DNA of 13,385 nt from Baffinella frigidus (GCA_026770585.1 MU646442.1:55416-68800), one strand, 5' to 3'; numbered from the stretch's first letter, positions 6,727-13,074 are shown. Notes: generated by a model from the sequence alone, not told the origin. Made by a program: numbers and translations.

Positions 6727-6960
6727 TTTCGAGGGGGAGTACTTAAGGCTTCCCACAACTGTGTTCTCCGAAGTTCCCCTCCTAGAGTCGGAGTTCCCGT
6801 CCTGCTCGGTGGACGTGATCGGGTGTCTGATTGGCTCCTGGCCCCGGGGGTAATACCGCCGCCGCTGGGTACATGTCAGTCCCTTAAGAACCAAGAACCA
6901 AGCTCGCACCACATCCTTTCTACACAAGAGCCCCCCTTTTATCTGGCTCTACCGTAAACT

Positions 6961-7090
6961 CGGTGGTCCGTAATGTTTGGAAACAATAAAACCTAAAGGC
7001 CCTAAAGGTCCGCCGCTCTCCCTCTGGGGATACTACCCCGTGTAGGATGACCGGAGTGACTTTACACACAGTCACGTCCACTACAAGGAG
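6961..7090 (+). repeat. Module repeat, copy v, linked to a TAGGATGACCGGAGTGAC block
   Basis: GTGGTCCGTAATGTTTGG...AACCTAAAGGCCCTAAAGG at 6963-7010 is followed by TAGGATGACCGGAGTGACTT plus TACACACAGTCAC at about 7043-7075. The second block matches the minus strand at 5100-5135, where it sits on the other side of the first block. The modules therefore occur in swapped order at the two loci. Confidence 0.65.
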
Positions 7091-7129
7091 ATATAAGCCC
7101 ACGGCACCTCCCCCGTCGCCATCCCCGAA

Positions 7130-7345
7130 GAGTAGGTACCTTTCTCATAAGAAAGCGCCACCCCCCTAGGACCACCGTGCCCCCCCCCCATAGGACCACC
7201 GTAGGGCCCTATGAATGTCACGTATGTACATCTTCACATCGGTACCTTGCTCATAAGGAGCCGTCGCCGCCCCCTATGACCAGTGTAGGGACCTAAGTAT
7301 CGGCCTACTGTAGGATCCTACATGCAGGGTGGTGCGCCTCCTTGA
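7130..7345. mobile_element. Two decayed family B elements
   Basis: TAGGTACCTTTCTCATAAG at 7133 with GAAAGCGCCACC and CCTAGGACCACCG, then GGTACCTTGCTCATAAGG at 7241 with a CCTACTGTAGGATCCTA core. Right ends are barely recognisable (GGTGGTGCGCCTCCTTGAGAGG). These are older copies than those at 2344, 3005 and 8126. Confidence 0.6.
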
Positions 7346-7352
7346 GAGGTGT

Positions 7353-7465
7353 GTGAGAACTAGTCTGGGATAGGCCCGCCTCGGGAGAGCCCTTGGAGCT
7401 CTTGATGGAGCAGAGAATCGGAATTCACTCAGTGAGAACCTAGTCCAGGACGAGCCCGCCTCGGG
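7353..7465 (+). repeat. Direct repeat around a GCCCGCCTCGGG motif
   Basis: GTGAGAACTAGTCTGGGATA-GGCCCGCCTCGGG (7353-7386) and GTGAGAACCTAGTCCAGGAC-GAGCCCGCCTCGGG (7432-7465), offset 79 bp. The RGCCCGCCTCGGG motif also occurs near 933, 1123, 1804, 2506 and 3186, and on the opposite strand as the core of the minisatellite at 8681. Confidence 0.75.
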
Positions 7466-7599
7466 CCGTTAGATCGACTCGGTCCTCACACGTGGGACGG
7501 GGTACATGGCGGGCGTGGTGGTTTCAATAAAAGTCTCTCTGAGGGCATTATTCTGATCAGAGCGGCTCTGGCCCTGCCCTGGCGAGAGAAACCTTGGGG

Positions 7600-7705
7600 G
7601 GCTTGATGTGATCCGAAAGGAAGCATGGCCTTTCCACAGAACAAGTTCCGGTGTCCGCCTATGTTGGGAGCTCGAAGAACCTAAAGGACCTAAAGGATTT
7701 ATCAC
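7600..7705 (+). repeat. Module repeat, copy iv
   Basis: GATGTGATCCGAAAGGAAGC...AGTTCCGGTGTCCGCCTATG-TTGGG then GAACCTAAAGGACCTAAAGG. It aligns with 5921-5995 in the same orientation. A TTTCAATAAA signal-like motif precedes it at 7522. In the frame matching copy iii it reads TSSGVRLCWELEEPKG. The preceding 7466-7600 holds nothing else recognisable. Confidence 0.6.
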
Positions 7706-7761
7706 TACAAACACTGGCGGGGGGGTCTCCAACGCGCATATCAGCATGCAGGGTGTTACAT

Positions 7762-7834
7762 GTACTCGCGAATAAGGACGCGCACCGCCCCTAGGGCGGT
7801 CATAGGTCATATGCTCCTGGGACTAGCCCTACTG
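7762..7834. mobile_element. Half of a family B element
   Basis: TACTCGCGAATAAGGACGCG, CCGCCCCTAGGGCGG (palindromic), then CTAGCCCTACTGTA. This follows the order of the left half of B, and intact copy B5 begins at its end, suggesting insertion of one B element into another. Confidence 0.5.
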
Positions 7835-7963
7835 TACAGGGTTACCTCGCTCATAAGAAAGCGCCCCCCTCCCTAGTCCCTAGGACCACCATATGGCCCT
7901 AGGCGTAGCCCTACTGTAGGGTCCCAGGGGGGTGCGGTTTCTTATGAGCGAGGTACTCCTGTA
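7835..7963. mobile_element. Fold-back element B copy 5 (129 bp)
   Basis: Left TACAGGGTTACCTCGCTCAT, right (complement) TACAGGAGTACCTCGCTCAT, one substitution each from the family consensus. The core contains CCCTAGGACCACC and CTACTGTAGGGTCC. Confidence 0.9.
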
Positions 7964-8061
7964 TCAGCTTACAGCGGTAATTCGAATACACGAACCCGCC
8001 CCCTCCCCTAGGCCGAAGGATGAGTGGCAGTGGACATCAGCATACAGCGGTAATTCGAATA
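7963..8061 (+). repeat. 26-bp direct repeat flanking 47 bp
   Basis: ATCAGCTTACAGCGGTAATT-CGAATA at 7963-7988 and ATCAGCATACAGCGGTAATT-CGAATA at 8036-8061, one substitution apart. The first copy starts at the right end of B5. The unit lies beside, not inside, the fold-back elements. Confidence 0.9.
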
Positions 8062-8125
8062 ATAGATCCCTCCCGCTCTCCCAGGACCACCGTAGGGGCC
8101 CATCGATAGGCCTTCAGTTGGGCCC

Positions 8126-8247
8126 TACAGGGGTACCTCGCTCACAAGAAAGCGCCACCCCCGAGAACCCTACAGTAGGTCTATGCCTAGGGCCCTATGG
8201 TGGCCCTAGGGGGGGGGGAAGTTTCTTATGAGCGAGGTACCCCTGTA
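8126..8247. mobile_element. Fold-back element B copy 6 (122 bp)
   Basis: TACAGGGGTACCTCGCTCA-CAAG at the left and ATGAGCGAGGTACCCCTGTA at the right. The interior CTATGCCTAGGGCCCTATGG closely matches B3, making these the most similar pair of the family. Confidence 0.9.
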
Positions 8248-8283
8248 GAGGGGTTCGGGTTCTGGTATTTAAGACCCCTCTGT

Positions 8284-8421
8284 CCACACGGTGGACTACG
8301 GACCTTCCATCAAAAGTCAACTTGCCTAGGGGGCAGTTAACTTTAAGGATTTTCTAAAGCAAGTTTGGTCACGTCACCGCTAAACCTAGCGTATCCGAAA
8401 CCCTCGTAGCCCACCGTGTGG
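8284..8421 (+). mobile_element. Fold-back element E copy 2 (138 bp)
   Basis: Termini CCACACGGTGG and CCACCGTGTGG are perfect complements. Inner features are AAAAGTCAACTTGCC, GGGGGCAGTTAACTTT and GTTTGGTCACGTCACCGC. It is the better-preserved copy of the element at 5137-5277 and in reverse orientation to it. Confidence 0.85.
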
Positions 8422-8680
8422 ATACCTTAAGAGGCGAGCGGGTCATATTTGACCCCCAGCAGGTCGTATGCCCCTACGTATGCCTAAGTGTGAGCGTAAT
8501 AGGCTACTCCCCACTGAATGCATGTTCGAAGTTGCGGCGCTTCGATGATCAAAAGTGCATTAATTCACATATCGGAGGGCCTCCAGAAACCAACCCCGCA
8601 CACCAATCTACAACCTCCCCTAGAAAACAGACTCCCCGAACCCCCCACAGCCTCCACGCCTGCGGGCTTGACGTGTGGAC

Positions 8681-8833
8681 CGAGGCGGGCCCATCCATCC
8701 CGGGGCGGGCCCATCCATACCGAAGCGGGCCCATCCATCCCGAGGCGGGCCCCTCCATCCCAAGCGGGCCTCTGGCTCCCGAGGCGGGCCTATCCTGGAC
8801 CAGGCCATTGGAGCGGACCAGGCCATTGGAGCG
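8681..8833 (+). repeat. 20-bp minisatellite followed by an 18-bp duplication
   Basis: CGAGGCGGGCCCATCCATCC repeats at exact 20-bp steps from 8681 to 8760, then shorter diverged units to about 8797. GACCAGGCCATTGGAGCG is then tandemly doubled (8798-8815, 8816-8833). Long frames in this area, on both strands, are products of the repeat. 8422-8680 contains no recognisable feature. Confidence 0.9.
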
Positions 8834-8923
8834 TCAATGCAGGCTCGCGCAGAACCCCTGCGCGCCGCTCGCGGGGTTCGCGCCCTCGCTCCAGTGGCAC
8901 GTTCCTGGGTATTCCTGGCAGCA

Positions 8924-9266
8924 GCGGCGCGGATTGTCAGGAGCCAGGGTGGTACAATTATGGGTGACAGAAAGTTTTTTAATGAAGCGGTGCAGAAAGC
9001 GTCGGCGGACACTGGAATTGCGCTTTCAGCAAAAAAGTGTCGCTTGAAAGGTAGATCTTATTCGTGGTAGTAAGGAAAATCAGAGGGCGCCATGGCGGCG
9101 CGGACTGTTGACATCAGGAGGCAAGGTAGTACAATTATGGTGGACAGAAAGTTTCAATAAACGTGCAGAAAGCGTCGGCGTTTACTGGAATTGCGCTTTC
9201 AGCGCACAAAGTGTCGCTCGGAGGGTTATTTTTTTTTGTGGTAGTAAGGAAAATCAGACAGCGCCA
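8924..9266 (+). repeat. 171-bp tandem duplication
   Basis: Both copies (8924-9094, 9095-9266) start GCGGCGCGGA and share ACAATTATGG, GACAGAAAGTTT, GTGCAGAAAGCGTCGGCG, ACTGGAATTGCGCTTTCAGC and GTGGTAGTAAGGAAAATCAG in order. Copy 2 has TTTCAATAAA where copy 1 has TTTTTTAATGAA. The minus-strand reading of copy 2 overlaps the 3' end of the secreted-protein frame. Confidence 0.85.
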
Positions 9267-9802
9267 TCGCGTTCCGTCAGCCAGTATCGAGAGTATCGTT
9301 GTGCACCGATCCTCTAACCACAACCTACACCCTAAACCCCAAGACCAGGTTCTACAATCCGAGCACGGATGTTGAGGAAGGGGCGATACATTGTACATGC
9401 GCTCGCAGCTTGCCTTGACACAGCAGAGGCAGTTGCGGTTCCGTCCCTCCTCCATGCACTGCCAGTCAGGGGTGCTCTGCAAGATGAGAGACAGCGACAG
9501 GAGAGGTGGGCTTCGAGTGAGTGTCAGTTTGAGTTATCCTGCACAGTTGTTTTCAGCTCCGCGCCCACCAGCGGGACGATGCTCAACATGTCCAACCAGT
9601 CCACAGCTGCAGGACCCTCCCAATTCGACGCAACTTGGCCTTGGGGAGAAAAACGCACCGTTCTCCAGGTGTAATCAGGGCACTGCCGCGCCGGAGTCGT
9701 TTCCTCAGACGCCGCGCCATCCCCGGGCTGGCACACGACGCCGGACGCAAACAGCGCGAGGACCAGCAGCAGCAGCAGCCCCCATCCAACCCGTCCTGCC
9801 AT
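9135..9802 (-). CDS. Small secreted Cys-rich protein, two predicted exons
   Basis: The ATG at 9802-9800 opens MAGRVGWG followed by LLLLLVLALFASG, a classic signal peptide. Cleavage after ASG or VVC would fit. The mature start (QPGDGAASEETTPARQCPDY) is polar. An unspliced frame stops at 9524, but it contains, from about 9535, CTCAAACTGAC (branch-like), a pyrimidine tract and TTGCAG ending at 9477. A donor at G|GTGCGT (exon end 9659) would give a 182-bp phase-0 intron. The second exon then reads STPDWQCMEEGRNRNCLCC and VKASCERM, with seven cysteines in about 45 residues, a pattern typical of disulfide-rich extracellular proteins. The frame runs on to 9135 through telomere-like and duplicated DNA, so its end, or a further donor, is uncertain. 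The family is not recognised. The donor could also be CTG|GTGGGC. Confidence 0.6.
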
Positions 9803-10039
9803 GCCGGCAACGACTAGAGACTGGATAGGGCTGGCTCTTTCAGGGGGAAACGGCCCATCCTCGAGACTCGATTTGCTACACTTCTGATAGGGGACAGTTC
9901 ACACGGCGTTTATGGTGTTTTGCCACTTTACTTTTGAAAACCGGTTTTTCGAAAAAGTGGTAGGGTCGGCGGGCCTGGGGCCCCGCTGCTCGCTCGACAG
10001 GGTCCGGAGGGTGCCCAGCGTGGGGGAACAGGAGGCAAG
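9803..10039. promoter_or_regulatory. Intergenic region between divergent gene starts
   Basis: 237 bp separate the minus-strand ATG at 9802 from the plus-strand ATG at 10040. A shared promoter is likely from position alone. I see no convincing TATA box. The region is otherwise free of the fold-back elements and heptamers that fill the rest of the window, which fits a functional constraint. Confidence 0.4.
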
Positions 10040-10647
10040 ATGGCCCATCCCAAAACTGGCGGGAGCAAAGGAGCTGTGGTCAAGGATGCAGGCCTCCCAG
10101 GAATAAAAAGAGTCTTGGCGACGTCGTCGCCGAAGCTGGATCTGAAGAACAAGCAAGTCGTCGCGGCTCTGGGCCAGGTGGAACGACTCGCTGCGAGACC
10201 GAAGGGACGTTTTTCTTTTCGCAGCCTCGACGCTTTCGCTTTTGATGCTACAGCACCCGTGGGGTTCGGATTCAGGATTTAGGATTGGGGAGTCTTGTTT
10301 CATCTCTGGGTCGGGGGATCAGGGGTTGGGGGTGCAGCCCTGTGCTCTGGCAGGGTCAAGCCAGTAGATCGATCAATTTGATCGTCCCCCACAGGGCCTC
10401 TCGCCTTGGGACGGATCGGGCGACAGGAACCTCTATTTCCTAGCCACATTTCCTCTATATTATTTCCACGGAAGGCCTCCTCAAGAAGGCACCATGTTGG
10501 CCATGTTCTCTCTCTCTCGACCCGAACAAACGCCACTCTCTCACGTGGTGGCCCTGTCTCCCGCAGCTGGAGGCGTTAACGTCGGCAGAGCCGGAGAATC
10601 TGGACGCGTGGCTCGCGCGCGGCGACGCGGAGCTGCTCCTCGGGAAG
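10040..10647 (+). CDS. TPR-repeat protein, first two predicted exons
   Basis: Exon 1 (10040-10177) encodes 46 residues from ATG, basic and Lys-rich, ending KNKQVVAALGQ at CAG|GTGGAA. Exon 2 (10567-10647) follows CTGTCTCCCGCAG and reads LEALTSAEPENLDAW then LARGDAELLLGK, ending at AAG|GTCACT. Both junctions are phase 0 and the intron is 389 bp. Exon 2 is in tetratricopeptide register: P at position 32 of one repeat, then W4, G8 and G15 of the next. TPRs are paired helices that bind protein partners; the partner here is unknown. A second copy of the exon 2 end (11733-11762) differs only at silent sites within DAELLLGK, which supports real coding. Exon 1 is less certain than exon 2. The rest of the gene must lie downstream, across repeat-filled introns, perhaps including 13158-13231. 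Confidence 0.6.
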
Positions 10648-10689
10648 GTCACTGCGACCCACAAGATTCCAGCTAAGTCAACCAGCTCA

Positions 10690-10786
10690 CCTAAGTCAAC
10701 TTTCCCCTGATTTCGTTTAGATGGACCCTGGTCTGGGACCAGGCATTTGACTTAAGGCGCTAGCTTTCAGGGGGAGTTGACTTGGG
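10690..10786. mobile_element. Fold-back element J
   Basis: CCTAAGTCAACTTTCCCCTGA at the left (shown in parts: CCTAAGTCAAC, TTTCCCCTGA) pairs with TCAGGGGGAGTTGACTTGGG on the right, one or two mismatches. The loop has TGGACCCTGGTCTGGGACCA. The end motif TAAGTCAA..CCCCT is also found inside element N. Confidence 0.75.
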
Positions 10787-10819
10787 CGAAATGTTGTGGC
10801 TCCGAGTGAAGGTTGCTTC

Positions 10820-10970
10820 CCACCAACCCTCACTCGAGGACCAAATCGTCGATTCTAGCCTTTAGATTTACCCTTGATTTACCCTTGCAGAGACCCCGGA
10901 TCCGGGGTCTCTGCAAGGGTAAATCTCAACTGTAAAATCGATGATTTGGTCCAACCGTGAGGGTTGGTGG
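10820..10970. mobile_element. Fold-back element P copy 1 with nested palindrome
   Basis: The outer arms start CCACCAACCCTCAC and share GGACCAAATCGTCGATT with a few mismatches. The centre is the perfect 50-bp palindrome at 10876-10925. Copy 2 (11166-11295) keeps the outer arms but has a different inner stem. It lies in the predicted intron after the TPR exon. Confidence 0.85.
10876..10925. repeat. Perfect 50-bp palindrome with no loop
   Basis: The arm reads GATTTACCCTTGC then AGAGACCCCGGA, mirrored exactly about position 10900/10901 (GGATCC at the centre). It is the longest perfect palindrome I found. Long loopless palindromes are normally unstable, so perfect symmetry implies recent formation or active correction. 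Confidence 0.95.
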
Positions 10971-10978
10971 TCCACCAA

Positions 10979-11165
10979 CTACTGCAAAGCCACAGGGGAC
11001 TGCTCAAATGGTTGGATACGACTCAACTATTTGTAGGTTACCTTTGAACGAATTTTGGTTCCGTCCTTGGGGTGGAAATTGACTTTTGAGGGGGAAATGG
11101 CTCCAAAGTAGGCGACAGGACCCTGTCGCCTACTTTTTGAGACTTCCTCCGTGGCTTTGCAGTAG
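10979..11165. mobile_element. Fold-back element Q between P1 and P2
   Basis: Perfect 15-bp ends CTACTGCAAAGCCAC / GTGGCTTTGCAGTAG. It contains a perfect hairpin AAAGTAGGCGACAGG-AC-CCTGTCGCCTACTTT at 11105-11136 (2-base loop). The hairpin is near the right end rather than central. Confidence 0.8.
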
Positions 11166-11295
11166 AACCCTCACGGGAGGACCAAATCGTTCATGTTATA
11201 ACCTTCAAGTTACCTTGGCAGACCCCCCGAAAAAATGGGTCTGCCCAGGTAAAACCAAGGAGATCAAATCGTCGATTTGGTCCTCCCGTGAGGTT
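11166..11295. mobile_element. Fold-back element P copy 2
   Basis: Outer arms AACCCTCACGGGAGGACC..AAATCG pair with their complement ending at 11295. The inner stem TTACCTTGGCAGACCC (11210-11225) pairs with GGGTCTGCCCAGGTAA (11237-11252), one mismatch. Compared with P1 both the inner stem and the outer GGGAGG/TCGAGG positions have changed. Confidence 0.8.
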
Positions 11296-11327
11296 TTGTG
11301 GTTGCCATCGAGTTATTCAATAACCCA

Positions 11328-11480
11328 ATATTATCTCAGAAAACGAGTTCTAAAACTCGTTTTCTTAAGTCAATTCCCCTATAAATTTGTCAACTTATGC
11401 GGAGAGTAAAGAATAAGTTGACGAATTTGTAGGGGGGTTGACTTAAGAAAACGAGTTTTAGAACTCGTTTTCTGAGATAA
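11328..11480. mobile_element. Long hairpin element N with 68-bp arms
   Basis: Arms 11331-11398 and about 11413-11480 match over 68 bp with four mismatches, all transitions, around a loop of about 14 bases. Each arm contains its own small hairpin, AAAACGAGTT-CTAA-AACTCGTTTT. Flanks AATAACCCA (11319-11327) and AATAACCCC (11481-11489) look like a 9-bp target duplication, 8 of 9 matching. If transcribed as intron it would form a long double-stranded RNA. Confidence 0.9.
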
Positions 11481-11532
11481 AATAACCCCATTGCATTGGG
11501 AGGCCTTCTGAATTTCGCGAGCAGGCGAGGGT

Positions 11533-11560
11533 TTCGGGTTGAGGGTTGAGGGTTCAGGGT

Positions 11561-11620
<60 letters not shown>

Positions 11621-11623
11621 GTT

Positions 11624-11655
<32 letters not shown>

Positions 11656-11665
11656 GGTTCAGGGT

Positions 11666-11725
<60 letters not shown>

Positions 11726-11731
11726 GTTTTA
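11533..11731 (+). repeat. GGGTTGA heptamer array
   Basis: About 28 near-perfect 7-bp units, with occasional GGGTTCA and GGTTTGA. This is a variant of the TTTAGGG telomere unit and far more homogeneous than the arrays at 3600-4240, suggesting recent expansion. It ends TTGAGGTTTTAG directly against the exon-like sequence at 11733. Confidence 0.95.
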
Positions 11732-11732
11732 G

Positions 11733-11762
11733 GGTGCCGACGCTGAACTCCTGCTCGGCAAG
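11733..11762 (+). pseudogene. Second copy of the TPR exon end (GADAELLLGK)
   Basis: GGT GCC GAC GCT GAA CTC then CTG CTC GGC AAG, followed by GTTGCT (donor-like). It matches the end of exon 2 (10624-10647) at every residue of DAELLLGK; the five base differences in those eight codons are all third-position and silent. Upstream similarity ends abruptly at the heptamer array, whose TTTTAG could act as an acceptor in the same phase. It may be a micro-exon or a truncated exon from an old duplication. Confidence 0.55.
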
Positions 11763-11766
11763 GTTG

Positions 11767-11990
11767 CTTAGGGTTTAGAGTTCAGGGTTCAGGGTTCAGG
11801 GTTCAGGGTTCAGGGTTCAGGGTTCAGGGTGTAGGGAAATCAACTTCGGGTTTAGGGTTTGGGGTGTGGGGTGTGGGGTTTGGGGTTTGGGGTTTGGGGT
11901 CTAGTGATTAGTGCTTAGGGCTTAGGGTTTGGGGGTTAGGGTTTGGGGTGTAGCATTGAAGGTTTAGGTTTAGGGTCCATTGTTTAGGGT
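11767..11990 (+). repeat. GGGTTCA array then mixed TTTAGGG / TTTGGGG repeats
   Basis: About eight GGGTTCA units (11780-11830), a short break, then GGTGTGG, GGTTTGG and TTTAGGG units to about 11990. Three different heptamer variants thus occupy adjacent blocks (GGGTTGA, GGGTTCA, GGGTTTG). Confidence 0.9.
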
Positions 11991-12029
11991 GTGGGTTTTC
12001 CGGATCGTCTATCCCCCTCACAAGTGAAG

Positions 12030-12175
12030 CGTTTCGATTGTTCCACGAACCTACAACAAGGGAACACTCTTTTCGATCGTTTGCCACCCCCCCCGATTTC
12101 TACCAGGGATTTCGATTGTTGACCAACCCCCGATTTCTACCACTGATTTCGATCACTTGCCCAACCATAAATGTC
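12030..12175 (+). repeat. TTTCGATYGTT minisatellite, 37-bp unit
   Basis: CCCCGATTTCTACCA...TTTCGATTGTTGACCAA (12091-12127) is repeated at 12128-12164 with a 37-bp period. Partial TTTCGATTGTTCCAC and TTTCGATCGTTTGCC copies lie upstream at about 12033 and 12071. 12176-12239 is unassigned. Confidence 0.75.
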
Positions 12176-12239
12176 TACCTGCCAGGGGGTAGTCAATGCA
12201 ATCTTCTGTGCCTGGAGGTTGGCCAGCATGCCAGGGTTT

Positions 12240-12451
12240 CCACTCGAGGCTGGAAAGGGCAGCATTTTAAATGTGTGGTTGTTAAATTTAGTACCAGTCA
12301 CGGGCAGGCTTGGTCACGTATCTAACAGATTTCTGTCAGATACGTGACCAAACGCCCCTATTTGTGTGAAAATTACTACATACCTTTCCCCCCCCCTTCA
12401 CTTGTTAAAGAACCCCTGTTTTAAAATAGTCACACTTCTAGCCTCGAGTGG
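12240..12451 (-). mobile_element. Fold-back element D copy 2 (212 bp)
   Basis: Termini CCACTCGAGGCTGG / CTAGCCTCGAGTGG. The reverse complement aligns with D1 end to end: TTAAAGAACCCCTGTTTTAAAA, TTTTCACACAAATAGGGGCGTTTGG and GTGACTGGTACTAAATTTAACAA (each with small changes). It has the same length as D1. Confidence 0.9.
12310..12351. repeat. Inner palindrome of D2, sequence changed from D1
   Basis: TTGGTCACGTATCT-AACAGAT and TTCTGTC-AGATACGTGACCAA. Same 42-bp length and same offset from the element end as in D1. The outer 11 bases are identical to D1, the inner ones mostly different, yet pairing holds at all but two positions (one of them central). Confidence 0.9.
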
Positions 12452-12595
12452 TTAGACGGGTCAGCTAGAGTGTCGCGTCCTCGATTCGTTGCACTCCGAT
12501 TACCCCCTTGGTGCAACTGTGCCAGCTTTGAGCCATCTCTTCACTCGTAGCGTTCTTGGACCCAGCTCAGGTACCCAGTTCGCATGGTCATAGGG
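12452..12595. other. Spacer with no recognisable feature
   Basis: Mixed-composition sequence between D2 and A3. I see no open frame with protein character, no palindrome and no repeat shared with the rest of the window. Confidence 0.4.
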
Positions 12596-12742
12596 TTAAT
12601 AGGGTAATGGACTAAAAATGGGGTAGTTAGGCCTACGGCATTGCCTAGGACCTCCTACTGTAGGCCAAAATTCTAAGACTTTTTGGTCATAGGAGTCCTG
12701 AGGCCTACGGTAGGCAATTCCGTAGGCCTAACTACCCCATTT
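12596..12742 (+). mobile_element. Fold-back element, family A copy 3 (147 bp)
   Basis: Left TTAATAGGGTAATGG, right (complement) TTCATAGGCTAACCG, then ACTAAAAATGGGGTAGTTAG and GCCTACGG-ATTGCCTA shared by both arms. It is the most symmetrical copy. Arm bases next to the ends (GGACTAAAAATGG) differ from A2 (GGCCTGAAAATGG) and A1 (TCCTGAAAACCGG) in both arms of each copy. Confidence 0.9.
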
Positions 12743-12846
12743 TTAGTCGGTTAGCCTATGAATGTGGCCAGTATCTAGCTCTGCCTGAGTAAATCTGGAA
12801 TTTCTCGCACTTTTCTCTCTCTGTTCATATGTCAGTATGCTGACAC

Positions 12847-13007
12847 CCACCCAGCGGGCTACGAAGGGCTTTTTGGGCAGGAAATGCCCGAGTTTCCGTT
12901 ACCATATCCTTAGGAACCCCCCCATGTCCCTACGGATTGCCTACCGTAGGGTCCTAGGTCTTATCGCTTAGAGGTTATTCAAAATCCCTGGGAAGTCCGC
13001 TGTGTGG
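12847..13007. mobile_element. Fold-back element F copy 2 with 9-bp target duplication
   Basis: Termini CCACCCAGCGGGCTACGAAG and, reverse complemented, CCACACAGCGGACTTCCCAG. TGCTGACAC flanks it perfectly at 12838-12846 and 13008-13016. A 9-bp duplication is characteristic of Mutator-like elements, though no transposase is here to confirm it. The core has CCCTACGGATTGCCTACCGTAGG..TCCTAGG. Confidence 0.9.
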
Positions 13008-13074
13008 TGCTGACACGTTCTGAAAGAAGACACACTCCGGATCCTGCTGACCTACTGTCGCCGATTTCCGGGAA

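Noticed and set aside
8418-9070. Overlapping long frames on both strands (up to 209 residues)
   Set aside because: They run through the 20-bp and 18-bp minisatellites and the tandem duplication, and are open in several frames at once; no domain is visible.
9899-10303. 134-residue minus-strand frame opposite TPR exon 1
   Set aside because: The plus strand has a better start, splice sites and downstream TPR exon; the minus frame has no recognisable feature.
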